A DNA stretch of 64,000 nt from Mesorhizobium sp. 65-26 (lineage in GTDB: Bacteria > Pseudomonadota > Alphaproteobacteria > Rhizobiales > Rhizobiaceae). Position numbers and translations under genes: made by a program. Below, piece by piece: positions 33,256 through 42,700 of this stretch. The stretch lies in assembly GCA_001899205.1 (NCBI GenBank), contig MKVL01000031.1, positions 1 through 64,000 on the forward strand, written 5' to 3'. Each line of letters starts with the position of its first letter. The first letter of the stretch is position 1. The notes below the pieces were generated by a model that had not been told where the DNA came from, made no database searches, and saw only the letters and a list, made by a program, of their open reading frames with translations.

Positions 33256-34656
33256 ATGAAGATCAAGATGGCCGACCTGCTGCAGAAGCGCAGCCAGGTG
33301 TTCGCTGCCTTCAAGGCGCTTGCCGAGAAGGAGGATTTCACCGAGGCGGATCAGACCGCCTTCGAGGCCGCCAAGAAGGCGGTGACCGACGTCGATGAGG
33401 AGATCGCGCGTCACAAGGCCGTGCAGTCGCTCACCTCCGAGACGGCGGTTCCGGTCGCCGGACAGGAGAAGGTTGCCGCCAGCGTCGAGAACGATCCCTA
33501 CGTCAAGGAGAAGTCCCTGATCGTCGGTGGCGTCGCCAAGATGATCGGCGCCGGCGGCGGCAACATCTACAATGCCCGCCAGGCGTCCCAGGAAGCCTAT
33601 GGGGAGGCCCATCCGGTTACCAAGGCTCTCGTCACCTCGACGGGCACGGCGGGCGGCTTCATCGTGCCGCCCGACGTGATGAACGAGATCATTCCGCTGC
33701 TGCGCGCCCGGGCCGTGGTTCGCGGCGCGGGCGGCCGGAACATGCCGATGCCGCGTGGCACCATGACGCTTCCCGGTCAGGGGTCGGCGGCGCGTGCTTA
33801 CTACGGCGCGGAATCCAAGCCGATCAGGTCCTCGCCGCAGAAGCTGCGGCAGATCGTGGCCAGCTTCAAGAAGTTGACCTCGCTGGTCCCCGTCTCCAAC
33901 GACATGATGCGTTACGCCGATCCCGCCGTGGACGCTTTCGTCCGCGACGACATCGTCAAGGTCATGGCGCTCCGCGAGGATCTCGGCTTCCTCCTTGGCG
34001 ACGGCACCGAGGATGCGCCGAAAGGATTCCTGTCGTTCGCCAACGGCCACGTGCAGGCCAACAACGGCACGGTGGGTGTGTGGAGCACCGGCGTCAACTC
34101 GATCCTTGCCATCAACGGCGCCGATCCGGCCAACAGCACCGGTGGCAACTTCGTCACTTCGAACCAGACCTATACCCTTGCGACGGTCGCGGCCGAACTC
34201 GGCGCCGCCATCAACAGGCTCGACATGGCCAACGTGCCTGAAGACAAGCGCGTGTGGTTCATGAACCCGCGCAGCTACAACTATCTGTTCAATGTCCAGA
34301 ACGCCCTAGGCGTCTACGTCTATCGCGACGAACTCTCGAAGGGCACGCTCTCCGGCTATCCCTTCCGCAAGACCACGCAGATCGGCACCGCCTACTGGAA
34401 TGCGGACGGCAGCAACAAGGATCTGTCGTTTGTCTTCCTGGTCGAGATGACGGAAGACATCATCCTCGATTCGATGCAGCTCGAACTCGCAGTGTCGCGC
34501 GAGGGCACGTATGTCGATGAGGATGGCAATACGGTTTCTGCCTTCGCGACCGACCAGACGATCATCCGCGCCATCGCCGAGCATGACCACCAGCTGCGTC
34601 ACGATGCGGCCGTCGCCGTCATCCAGGCGGTGCGCTGGGCTCCGGCCATCCAGTAA
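33256..34656 (+). CDS. Major capsid protein (HK97 fold)
   Basis: A 466-residue HK97-type capsid protein. The first about 105 residues form a charged coiled coil (delta/scaffold domain), likely removed by the protease. The mature part starts near AYGEAHPVTKAL and has GGFIVPPDVMNEII, LTSLVPVSNDMM and the C-terminal DQTIIRAIAEHDHQLRH. Confidence 0.95.
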   Translation: MKIKMADLLQKRSQVFAAFKALAEKEDFTEADQTAFEAAKKAVTDVDEEIARHKAVQSLTSETAVPVAGQEKVAASVENDPYVKEKSLIVGGVAKMIGAGGGNIYNARQASQEAYGEAHPVTKALVTSTGTAGGFIVPPDVMNEIIPLLRARAVVRGAGGRNMPMPRGTMTLPGQGSAARAYYGAESKPIRSSPQKLRQIVASFKKLTSLVPVSNDMMRYADPAVDAFVRDDIVKVMALREDLGFLLGDGTEDAPKGFLSFANGHVQANNGTVGVWSTGVNSILAINGADPANSTGGNFVTSNQTYTLATVAAELGAAINRLDMANVPEDKRVWFMNPRSYNYLFNVQNALGVYVYRDELSKGTLSGYPFRKTTQIGTAYWNADGSNKDLSFVFLVEMTEDIILDSMQLELAVSREGTYVDEDGNTVSAFATDQTIIRAIAEHDHQLRHDAAVAVIQAVRWAPAIQ

Positions 34657-34675
34657 TCGTCTCAATGCATGAAGG

Positions 34676-34700
34676 GCCGCCGGCGGATCGCGTCGGCGGC
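34676..34700 (+). other. RNA hairpin after the capsid gene
   Basis: GCCGCCGGCG-GATCG-CGTCGGCGGC forms a 10-bp stem with one G-U pair. There is no U-tract, so it is more likely an mRNA stabiliser or attenuator than a full terminator. Similar stems occur in later gaps of this operon. Confidence 0.55.
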
Positions 34701-34738
34701 GTCTTCCATCCCTTCAACCCATTCAGAGGTATGCTCCA

Positions 34739-35218
34739 ATGGCTGACCAAGTACTGCAGCGCGATGTCGCGCATCTGCTCACGGCAAGGCTCGCTACGGC
34801 CTTCACTGCGCTCACCGCCGGCGGCGCCGGCGACAATACCAACATCAACGGCATTGCCATCGACCGTTTCGTCGGCGGGTCGCTGGCTCTCAACGCCGAG
34901 ATCCTGCTCGCTTTCACGGCGACCCTCGCCGCGACCAAGGCCCTCCTGCTGAAAGGGGTCAAGGTATGGCATGGCGACGACGGCGTGAACTGGGCCGCCG
35001 ATCCCTATGCCAGTATCGTCGATCCTGGACAGGTGGCGGTCGGCGCGGCCGGCGGATCGACGGAAAAGGGCGTATTCAAGCTCGGCGTCGACCTTGGCTC
35101 GGCGAAACGCTTCATCCGTGTCGACTTCACCCCCGACCTGAATGCCGCCAACACCGATACTGGCACCGTTGTCGCCATCCTCAACCTCGCCGGTTTCGAC
35201 CGCCTTCCGGCGGCTTAG
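34739..35218 (+). CDS. Small capsid-associated protein (possible head decoration)
   Basis: A 159-residue Ala/Gly-rich beta-rich protein (ADQVLQRDVAHLLTARLAT...). I do not recognise a specific family. Position directly after the capsid gene and flanking hairpins suggest a highly expressed head protein such as a decoration protein. Confidence 0.55.
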   Translation: MADQVLQRDVAHLLTARLATAFTALTAGGAGDNTNINGIAIDRFVGGSLALNAEILLAFTATLAATKALLLKGVKVWHGDDGVNWAADPYASIVDPGQVAVGAAGGSTEKGVFKLGVDLGSAKRFIRVDFTPDLNAANTDTGTVVAILNLAGFDRLPAA

Positions 35219-35235
35219 AGGCGCATTCTTGCTCC

Positions 35236-35260
35236 TGGGCGCCGCGTCGTGCGGCGCCCA
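35236..35260 (+). other. RNA hairpin after the decoration-like gene
   Basis: TGGGCGCCGC-GTCGT-GCGGCGCCCA is a perfect 10-bp stem with a 5-nt loop and no U-tract, 18 bases after the stop codon. Confidence 0.55.
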
Positions 35261-35279
35261 AAGACCTGGAGAATTCCCG

Positions 35280-35492
35280 ATGGTGAAAGCTGTGAGCTTC
35301 AACAGGGCGATGTGTCCCTACAGTCAGGGCGATGTCGCCTTGTTGCCTGACGTCGTGGCCGACAAACTTGTCGACGGCGGTGACGCCAGCAGGCATGCCC
35401 TGCCAAGGGCGCCGCATGGCGCCGATGCGCTGCACGTCGCCGCCGCCGAACAGCCCCGTGACACATACCGCACGAAGGTTGCGAAGCGCTGA
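35280..35492 (+). CDS. Small structural-region protein (70 aa)
   Basis: A 70-residue protein (MVKAVSFNRAMCPYSQGDVALL, then VADKLVDGGDA) like the short proteins found before connectors in HK97-type heads. GGAGAATTCCCG precedes the ATG. Function unknown. Confidence 0.65.
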   Translation: MVKAVSFNRAMCPYSQGDVALLPDVVADKLVDGGDASRHALPRAPHGADALHVAAAEQPRDTYRTKVAKR

Positions 35493-35493
35493 C

Positions 35494-36081
35494 ATGGCCT
35501 ATCGCATCGTTACCACCGTGACGGAGGCCGCCACTTCTGGTGACCTGATCGCTTTGAGCGCGGTCAAGGCCGAACTCGACATCGATGGGGCTGCCAAGGA
35601 CGATCTCCTGAAGCAATACGTCAGTGCCGCGTCGGCCGCGATCAGCCAGCACTGCAACCGCACCTTTGCGCTGGAAGGCCTTCGCGACGAGATCTGGCCC
35701 TTGCGTGGCCCTCACGCCTACCAATTGCCAACGCTGCTGCCCTCGCTGCAGCTTTCCCGTTGGCCGGTGGCAACCGCGCCGCCCGTGTCGGTGGAGGAAA
35801 ATGGCGTCGCTCTGGAAGAGGGAACCGGATTTCGAATCGAGCCGAAATCGGGGCTTGTCTATAGGCTCGACGGAACTGGCTATCCGATGGCGTGGAGCGC
35901 GTGGCCGATCGTTGTCGCGTACAAGGCGGGCTTCGAACAAATCCCGCCCGATGTCGCTGACGCGGCCTTGCGCATGGTCCAGCCGAGGCCATCGCCGCGC
36001 TTGATCGGGACCTCGCCGAGGTGGGCGAGGATTGCACCTTGCGTCGCAAGGACGGCACGCCCCTGGTCGAGAAGGATGTGA
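35494..36081 (+). CDS. Head-tail connector (gp6-like), C-terminus altered
   Basis: A 195-residue ORF. The first 160 residues match the gp6-like connector family (LIALSAVKAELDIDG, LLKQYVSAASAAISQHCNR, VVAYKAGFEQIPPDVADAALRMV). After ALRMV the chain turns into an unrelated Pro/Arg-rich tail that reads out of frame through the next gene. The normal end seems lost by deletion or frameshift at about 35977. Confidence 0.75.
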   Translation: MAYRIVTTVTEAATSGDLIALSAVKAELDIDGAAKDDLLKQYVSAASAAISQHCNRTFALEGLRDEIWPLRGPHAYQLPTLLPSLQLSRWPVATAPPVSVEENGVALEEGTGFRIEPKSGLVYRLDGTGYPMAWSAWPIVVAYKAGFEQIPPDVADAALRMVQPRPSPRLIGTSPRWARIAPCVARTARPWSRRM

Positions 36082-36350
36082 CAGTGCGCGCCTCGATCCG
36101 CGGGCTTCACCCCGGGGAAATTGTTGGGACCGTCACTCATGCCTATTCCAAGGCGGTGATCTCGATGACGCAGATATTGGCGCAGGGCTGGCCTGCCGGC
36201 CATGTGGTCATTCCGGGCGCCGTCGATCCCAGGCTGCCGCGGGTGAACGACTTCCTGCTGGTCAAGGGCAAGGTTCGACAGATCATGTTCGCCAACCCCA
36301 TTGCGATCGACGGGACGGTCGTTCGGGTCAACATGCTGGTGGCAGGGTGA
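36021..36350 (+). CDS. Head-tail joining protein
   Basis: A 109-residue protein (CTLRRKDGTPLVEKDVTVRAS, KAVISMTQILAQGWP, FLLVKGKVRQIM) typical of small head-tail adaptors. Its frame reads upstream as AEAIAALDRDLAEVGED without a start codon, consistent with a missing N-terminus; GTG at 36021 is the first usable start. Confidence 0.65.
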   Translation: MGEDCTLRRKDGTPLVEKDVTVRASIRGLHPGEIVGTVTHAYSKAVISMTQILAQGWPAGHVVIPGAVDPRLPRVNDFLLVKGKVRQIMFANPIAIDGTVVRVNMLVAG

Positions 36351-36549
36351 AGATGAAATCTCGCGCGGAACGTCACCGGTTTCTACGCTTAGGCCCGCGA
36401 AGTGCCGCGCAAAACGTCGTTCGACACCCGCTGCGGGCGGCTCATGTGCGCCGAACCCTGTCTTTCGTCCAATTGCAGTCGCGATTGCGCTTTTGGATAT
36501 GGCGTTTTCACGAACGGCCACATCTCCAAAGCTTGAAAGGGCGCTGGTG

Positions 36550-37245
36550 ATGGCGGTGACTGGCTTCGAGTTCTTCGAGCGCGATTTGGCGGTTGCAACC
36601 GCCGGCCTGTCGCCGGAGATGGTCAATCGCGCCGTGGCTGACTTCGCCCGGCAAGAGGTGCGCCGTGTGATCGCCGAGGGCATCGCATCGGCGAAATATG
36701 ATCGATATGTAAATGGTGTCGCGGGCGCGCCGGAGGAGGCTTACCGGGCGCCGGGCGCTATCGTCTATGAATTCCTCAATTGGACCTTGGTCATCAACGC
36801 GGCCCTCGACGAGTTGCGCAGGCGGTCTCCCCGCCGGTCAGGTCGGTACCAAGATTCTTTCATAGTTGTTGCCGACCAGCATGTAGTCACCGATTTCGGC
36901 TCAATTCCGGCCGGGGCGGAGGTCGTTGTCCTCAATGCCCAGCCCTATACGCGCAAGATGGAGACTGGCGGCAACGGGCGTTCCGGTCTGGCGCACGTCG
37001 AGCTTTCTGGTCGCGCGATAAAGCGACGCTTCTCCGGTGCGTTCACGGTGAAGAGCCTGTTCCTCACCGTGGCATCCAGTATCGATCCGCGCGTGCCCTA
37101 CATCCTGAAGGGGCAGTACGCCCGTCAGCGCGCCGCCTGGCTCGCAAATCGTGCTGCTTTCGGCAAGCCGAAGTTCTCGCGTGACAAGCGTCGCGATGCC
37201 GGCCAGCCGATCACCTATCCCGCTCTCGTCATCAACGCCGCATGA
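36550..37245 (+). CDS. Hypothetical head-tail completion protein
   Basis: A 231-residue protein (MAVTGFEFFERDLAVATAGL...) with a long basic C-terminus. Located where HK97-type phages encode neck or tail-completion proteins. Other possible starts are GTG at 36547 and ATG at 36499. The 200 bases before it hold no other convincing gene. Confidence 0.6.
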   Translation: MAVTGFEFFERDLAVATAGLSPEMVNRAVADFARQEVRRVIAEGIASAKYDRYVNGVAGAPEEAYRAPGAIVYEFLNWTLVINAALDELRRRSPRRSGRYQDSFIVVADQHVVTDFGSIPAGAEVVVLNAQPYTRKMETGGNGRSGLAHVELSGRAIKRRFSGAFTVKSLFLTVASSIDPRVPYILKGQYARQRAAWLANRAAFGKPKFSRDKRRDAGQPITYPALVINAA

Positions 37246-37246
37246 A

Positions 37247-37681
37247 ATGTCCAGTCCGGATGCCTTCTCGGCCTTCAAGGCAGTGCTCGATGGCTACGTC
37301 GCCGGTCCAGGTGGCCTGCCGGTGCGCTACGAAAACCAGTTCTGCCAGGATCTGATCGATGCTGATACGCCGGCATGGGTCTATGTCGAGATCTATGGCG
37401 ACACTTATCGGCAGGACACGACGGGCGCGCCCGGGGCGAATGTCTGGGAAGAGACTGGCGTGACCTTCGCGCACATCATGGTGCCGAGCGGCGAGGGGAG
37501 CTCTGCCGCGCGCCAGCATGCCGCCACGTTGATGAGCCTGTTCCGCGAAAAACCGATAGGCAACCTGTTCATGCCCGACATGTCGATCGGCGCCGGCGAG
37601 CCGGGGCGGGACTTTCCGAACTATTGGTCTTTGGCGCTGACCATCCACTGGACGCGCCGCGACATCACCTCGAACCCGTAG
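37247..37681 (+). CDS. Tail terminator-like protein
   Basis: A 144-residue protein (FSAFKAVLDGYVAGPGGLPVRYENQ, split here, then WVYVEIYGD and LTIHWTRRDI). The pattern and position before the tail tube fit phage tail terminator/DUF4128-type proteins that cap the tail. Confidence 0.7.
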   Translation: MSSPDAFSAFKAVLDGYVAGPGGLPVRYENQFCQDLIDADTPAWVYVEIYGDTYRQDTTGAPGANVWEETGVTFAHIMVPSGEGSSAARQHAATLMSLFREKPIGNLFMPDMSIGAGEPGRDFPNYWSLALTIHWTRRDITSNP

Positions 37682-37725
37682 CCGGCCGGACGCGCCGGCC
37701 CACTTCCCAGCAAAGGAGAATGCCC

Positions 37726-38664
37726 ATGTCGTTCGCTGACGGCAGTCAAGTCCGTTTGGCCGATGTGCCCGAAGTGACGATCGGCACGATTCCGGCCACG
37801 CCCGCCTTCCAGGTCATGCGCTATCGCACGGCCAGCGTCCGTCTCAACAAGCAGACGGATATCTCCGACGAAGTGCGCGCCGATCGCAACGTGCCCGGCA
37901 TCACCGATGTCGGCCGCTCGGTGCAGGGGTCGATCGATACGCGCTTCTCCTACGGCACCTATGACACTTGGCTCGAGCGTCTGTTCTGCTCTGCCTGGTC
38001 AACGGACGTGCTGAAAAACGGCGCAACCGCCAAAACCGGCACGCTGGAGATGACCTTCAACCACGGCGCCAGTGATAGTTACATCAGGTACCGTGCCTGC
38101 CGTTGGAACACGCTGGACCTCACCTTGCGCTCGCGCGCCGCAGTGCTCGCCTCGTGGGGCATCATGGGCATCGACAGTCCGACGCCGACCACGGCAATCA
38201 TCGCCGGCGCGACCTATGCGCCGCCGACGATAACGGAGGATTTCAACGCGGGGCTGAACGTCGCCAACCTCGCCATGACGTCGACCGCGCTGGTCTCCAC
38301 GCCGAAGGTGCAGGAACTGACGCTGCGGCTCAACAACAACCTCTACCAGGTCGACGCCGTCGGCCAGTATGCCCCGGTCGGCCACGGCCTCGGGCGTTTC
38401 GAGGTCAGCGGCAGCATGAAGATGCTGTTCGAGAGCCTCGCCGCCTACACCGCCATCCTCAACCATGAGAATGTCGCGATAGGCTTCGACATGAACGATC
38501 CGGCCGGCAACAAATATGCCTTCTCCATCCCGAAGGTGAAGTTCATGGATGGCGGCCCGTCGGCGCCCGGCAATGGCCAGCCCGTCATCCTCGATGTGCC
38601 GTACCAGGCTGTCTTCGACGCCACGCTCGGCGCCTCGATCTCGATCACCCGGACGGGGGCCTGA
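37726..38664 (+). CDS. Major tail (tube) protein
   Basis: A 312-residue beta-rich protein (SFADGSQVRLADVPEVTIGT, IDTRFSYGTYDTWLERLF, FEVSGSMKMLFES) of the siphovirus major tail protein type. AAAGGAG precedes the ATG by 10 bases. A 6-bp GC hairpin (37684-37700) lies just before it. Confidence 0.85.
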   Translation: MSFADGSQVRLADVPEVTIGTIPATPAFQVMRYRTASVRLNKQTDISDEVRADRNVPGITDVGRSVQGSIDTRFSYGTYDTWLERLFCSAWSTDVLKNGATAKTGTLEMTFNHGASDSYIRYRACRWNTLDLTLRSRAAVLASWGIMGIDSPTPTTAIIAGATYAPPTITEDFNAGLNVANLAMTSTALVSTPKVQELTLRLNNNLYQVDAVGQYAPVGHGLGRFEVSGSMKMLFESLAAYTAILNHENVAIGFDMNDPAGNKYAFSIPKVKFMDGGPSAPGNGQPVILDVPYQAVFDATLGASISITRTGA

Positions 38665-38665
38665 C

Positions 38666-38881
38666 ATGGCGCGCGAGAAAACCGCCGCCGCCGGCGGCCC
38701 ACCGGAATCGATCTTGCCACTCACCGACTTCCGCGCCGATCCGTGGGAGACCGGTGACGAAAATGCCGTCGCCTTTCGAGGTGGCATCGCCTCCGAGCCG
38801 GTGCCCGCCGCTTTCGCGGCTCGCATGCGCGCCGAAGGCAAGGTTGCCGCCGATACGGCTTCCGATCAGTCCAAGGACTGA
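38666..38881 (+). CDS. Small hypothetical tail-region protein
   Basis: A 71-residue protein (MAREKTAAAGGPPESILPL...) with no known domain. One base after the tube protein stop. Confidence 0.6.
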   Translation: MAREKTAAAGGPPESILPLTDFRADPWETGDENAVAFRGGIASEPVPAAFAARMRAEGKVAADTASDQSKD

Positions 38882-38924
38882 TCTCTGCGCAGAGAAGCGG
38901 GGCGGCGTGTCGGCGCCGCTCCGC
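38882..38924 (+). other. Palindrome and RNA hairpin before the tail chaperone
   Basis: A perfect 14-base palindrome TCTCTGCGCAGAGA is followed by an 11-bp stem (38897-38907 with 38914-38924, one G-U pair, 6-nt loop). Third of the structural-operon hairpins without a U-tract. Confidence 0.5.
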
Positions 38925-38943
38925 ACCCCTTCCGACAAAGGAC

Positions 38944-39369
38944 ATGACCATGACCATCAAGCTGGCCTCGCTGAAGGCTGACCTCGATCGCGAGGAGAAG
39001 GGCGATTGGATCGACTACCCCGACTGGCCGGGTGTTGCCTTCCTGGTGTCGTCTTTGCAGAAACCTGCCTACGTCACGGCGCGCGACATGATGATGCAGC
39101 GGTTTGCCCGGCAATACAAAGGCAAGCCGGTTCCGCGTGAGGTGCTCCTGCCGGCACTCGGCAAGCTGTTCGCCCAGCATATCCTGCATGGCTGGCGGGG
39201 GCTTGACGTCGATTACGATCGTGATGTCGCCCTGCAGACGCTCACCGACCCCGCCTATCGCGACGTGGTGACTGCGGTGGAGCATTGCGCCGCCCGCGTC
39301 TCCGAACTGGAGTTGGAATTCGTCGAGGACGAAGCAAAAAACTCCGTAAGGCCTTCCGCGAGCGCCTGA
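38944..39369 (+). CDS. Tail assembly chaperone, short form (gpG-like)
   Basis: A 141-residue protein (KLASLKADLDREEKGDWIDYP, split at the loop) between tail tube and tape measure, the standard place of the lambda G analogue. About ten codons before its stop the frame carries the slippery sequence A AAA AAC. The short form should be the major product. Confidence 0.8.
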   Translation: MTMTIKLASLKADLDREEKGDWIDYPDWPGVAFLVSSLQKPAYVTARDMMMQRFARQYKGKPVPREVLLPALGKLFAQHILHGWRGLDVDYDRDVALQTLTDPAYRDVVTAVEHCAARVSELELEFVEDEAKNSVRPSASA

Positions 39370-39725
39370 AGCGGCAAGGCCAGACGGCCGCCGATCGGGC
39401 TTGGCTCGAGGCGCTCGCGGCAGACAATCCCGATGTCGAATGGATACAGCGAGCGGCCTATCCTGCCGGTGACGACTATGTCGAGCCGGAGCCCTGGCGT
39501 GAGTTCTATTTCGAAGCTTGGGAAGCGCTGCGCTTCGATCGCGTCTACGGCGCGTTCGGCGGCGAAACACCAATTGGCTACGTCGCGATAAGCCAATATG
39601 CGCGCGACCATGGCGTCACGGACGATGATTTCAGGTTGTTCCGCACCTTCATGCGCGTGATCGACGACGAATGGCTTGTCGCCGCCGACGAGCAGGACAA
39701 GAAAGCTAGGGAAAAGGCATCTTGA
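38944..39725 (+). CDS. Tail assembly chaperone, -1 frameshift form (gpGT-like)
   Basis: A -1 shift at the heptamer joins the short chaperone to a second frame that continues KKLRKAFRERLKRQG to the TGA at 39723-39725, giving about 260 residues. The second frame has no start of its own and overlaps the tape measure start, as in lambda GT. The long form is expected at a low percentage and recruits the tail tube protein. Confidence 0.82.
39336..39342 (+). promoter_or_regulatory. Programmed -1 frameshift heptamer
   Basis: A AAA AAC lies in the zero frame exactly as GCA AAA AAC, a textbook X XXY YYZ site; after slippage the reading continues CTC CGT AAG GCC. The out-of-frame continuation is open for 128 codons. 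Confidence 0.88.
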
Positions 39726-42700
39726 CCGTTCAACTCTCCACGCTGCGGGTCGCGCCGGAGCTTGATCCCTCGAAATACGTCGCCGGCGCCCAGGAGAAGG
39801 TCGCCGCCGACAAGGCTATGGCCGCTTCCGCGCGCGAGGTCGGGCAGGCGGCCTCGGAAGCCAACGTCAAGATCTCCGACAACTCCGGCCTTTCGCGGCT
39901 GCTGCGTACCTATGTGGATGGCTACGGCACGGCCGCTAAGTTCGAGAACGGCATGCGCACGCTCAACAAGGCGGTCGACCAGGGCAGGATATCCGCCGAG
40001 CAGTATGACGTTGCGATCGCCGGAATGCAGAAGCGCCTGGGCGTGTCGTCGGAGGCGGCTCGCCTGTTCGCCGCGGGGCAGGGGGAGGCCGGCAGGGCGG
40101 CCATCGTGCTTGCCGCCAACTCCAACAGTGCCGAGAAGGCGATAGCGGGGCACACGGAAGCCGCGCGGTTGGGTGCGACCCAGCAGGCGGCGCTCTTTCA
40201 TTCTGTCCGCTCTGTCAGCGAGCAGCTCATGCTCGGCATTCCGGTAACCCAGGCAGCGATTGGGCAGATGAACCACCTGTCCTACGCCATGTCGGGGGAG
40301 CAGGGGCTGATCGCGGCGATGAAAGGCCTCGGGCCGGTCGCGCTCGGCATTGGCGGGTTGCTCGCAGCCGCCGTCATTGGTGTCGGCGTCTATGCGATGA
40401 CGTCGCGCGGTCATGTCAAATCGCTCGACGAGGTGATGAAGGGGCACAGCGAGACGCTTCGCCTGCTCAAGCAACAGTATGGAGACCTGGCCGAGGCATC
40501 GCAGCGCGTCGGGACGGTTGGCGGCTTTGCCTTCACGGACGCGTCGGCGCGGAGCGACAAGGCATCGATCGACGCCCTGATGCGCTCTCAGATGTCGCCG
40601 TTGCTCGACGATCTCACCGGCGCAGGCTGGACAGGCGCCATCACGGGCCGCACCAACGGCATGGCCGCGATCAAGAGTTTGCAGAGTTTGGGCGGCGACC
40701 AGCGCCAATTCGGCAGCGCGGTCACCGACCTCCTTCAACGCATGCGGGACGGCAAGGGCGATCTCGACGCGTTCAACACCAGTGTCGAGCGGACATTCGA
40801 TGCGCTGGCCGGCTCGTCGCGCAATCCGACCGCGCTGCGCGCGACGGCGGACGCGGTGAAGACGTTGGGTGCCGCTGCCTTTGAGGTGGGCGGCAAGTTT
40901 GCCGCTTTCGCGGATCCGATCAACAAGCTGAAGGTGGCCGGACCCGACGGGTTGGCTACCTTCAACGCCGAGGTCGAGAAGATCGGCAAGCAGCAGGGCC
41001 TGCAGAAGATCGCGGATGAAGCCATCCTCGCGGGCAGGGAAATGGTCAATCTCGCCGAAAAGGCAAGCGAACTGGAAGAACGCATCAAGCGGCTGAACTT
41101 TCTTACGGACCGCCCAGGCCTTGTCGACCTCCGCTCCCTGAAGGAGTACGTCAATCAGCGCGCCGGCCAGACGCTGCAACTCGGCCAGCGGCACGACGCC
41201 GAGTTGCAGATGATCGCCGCGCGGACCAACGCTGAAAAGCTTGCCGCGATCGAGGCCCAGGTGCGAGCCCGCTCCCGGCAGGATGGCGACAAGGATGGAG
41301 GCCTCGAGGCTCGCGTAAACCGCGCCGTGGAGACTGAGCGGGCGCGGCAGGACGCCGAGCGGCGGAATGCCCAGACGGAGCGTGAGCGCGGGCAGGCGCG
41401 CAGCATTGCCGCCGCTCGCGAGGAAATCAGCCTCATCGGCGCCACCACCGGCGAGGCCGCGAGGCTGCGCTACGAATATGCCGAAATCGCCAAGTTGCGC
41501 GAGGAGGCCGCGCGTCGCGGTGTGAACGCCAGCCAGGCCGAAATAGACGCTATCAAGCGAACGGCCGATGAGCTCGGAAGGCTCGCCGAGATCTCCGCTC
41601 GGCTCAACCTTCGCCGCGACCTCCAGTTCGAGCGCGACCAGATCACTCGCTCGCCTGAGGACCAGCAGATTGCCTCGCGCCTGCGCGGCACCGGCCTTGG
41701 CATGGATTCCGACGAGGCGCAGTACATGCGCGACACGGCGTCAATCGAGCAGCGGCGCGCCGCGATCAAGGATTTCCTGACGACGTTCCAGACCGAATTG
41801 ACGCGCAATGGCGGCAACATCGGCAAGGCGCTGGGAGCATCGATCCAGCAAGCGCTCATGAACTCGATGAACAAGCAGCTCGAGCATCTGTTCGACCAGC
41901 TTGCGAACTGGCTCGTCGGCGGGCTGTCCAGCACGGGCTCCGGTGCTGGCGGCTCGCTGCTGGGTGGCATCCTCGGCGGCGGCGCGCTAGCCGCCGCGTC
42001 TGGCGGCCTCGGCGCAGCCAACGATAACTACGCCGCCGGCGCTGTGACACGCGCCGCTCTTGGCGCCCCAGTCGGCACGCTTGGCACCGCCATGGGCATG
42101 GTCGGCAACTACAAGTCAGGCGTCGACGCGCGGCTGACCGATATTCTGTCGACGGCGGCGGAACGCTTCGGCGGCTACAAGGTCGACGCTTTCTCCGGCT
42201 TTCGCGCCGGCGACCCACGTTTTCACGGCAAGGGTCTGGCAACCGACGTCCGTCTGACCGATCTCGCCTCTGGCAAGGTGCTCGGCAACTACCAGGACCC
42301 TTCGACCTTCCGGGCCTACGAACAGTTCGCCCAGACGGCGCGGCAGGTGCAGCTCGAGAAATATCCGGAGCTGGCGGATCAGTTTCGCTGGGGCGGTTAT
42401 TTCGGCGGTCCGCGCGGCAAGTACGGCGCGATGGACCAGATGCATTTCGACCTCGGTGGCGGCAAGCTCGGCATGGCCGGCGGGTCGTGGCAGGGCGGCC
42501 TTACCGCCGCACAGAAGGCGATGTTCCCGGGCGTCGACAGTCTTGGTCTCGGCGCCGCCAAGACCAGCCAGGCGCTCGACAAGCTGGCTGCGAGCTCGGC
42601 CAGCACGGCCAAGGACCTCACCGATGGTCTGGGAAAACTCGGATCGTCGCTCACCCAGGCTTCCGGCCTGCAGGGCGGTTCCAGTGGTGGCGGACTGCTC

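Noticed and set aside
39578-41194. Leftward 538-codon frame
   Set aside because: It is a shadow of the tape measure caused by high GC; no recognisable protein features.
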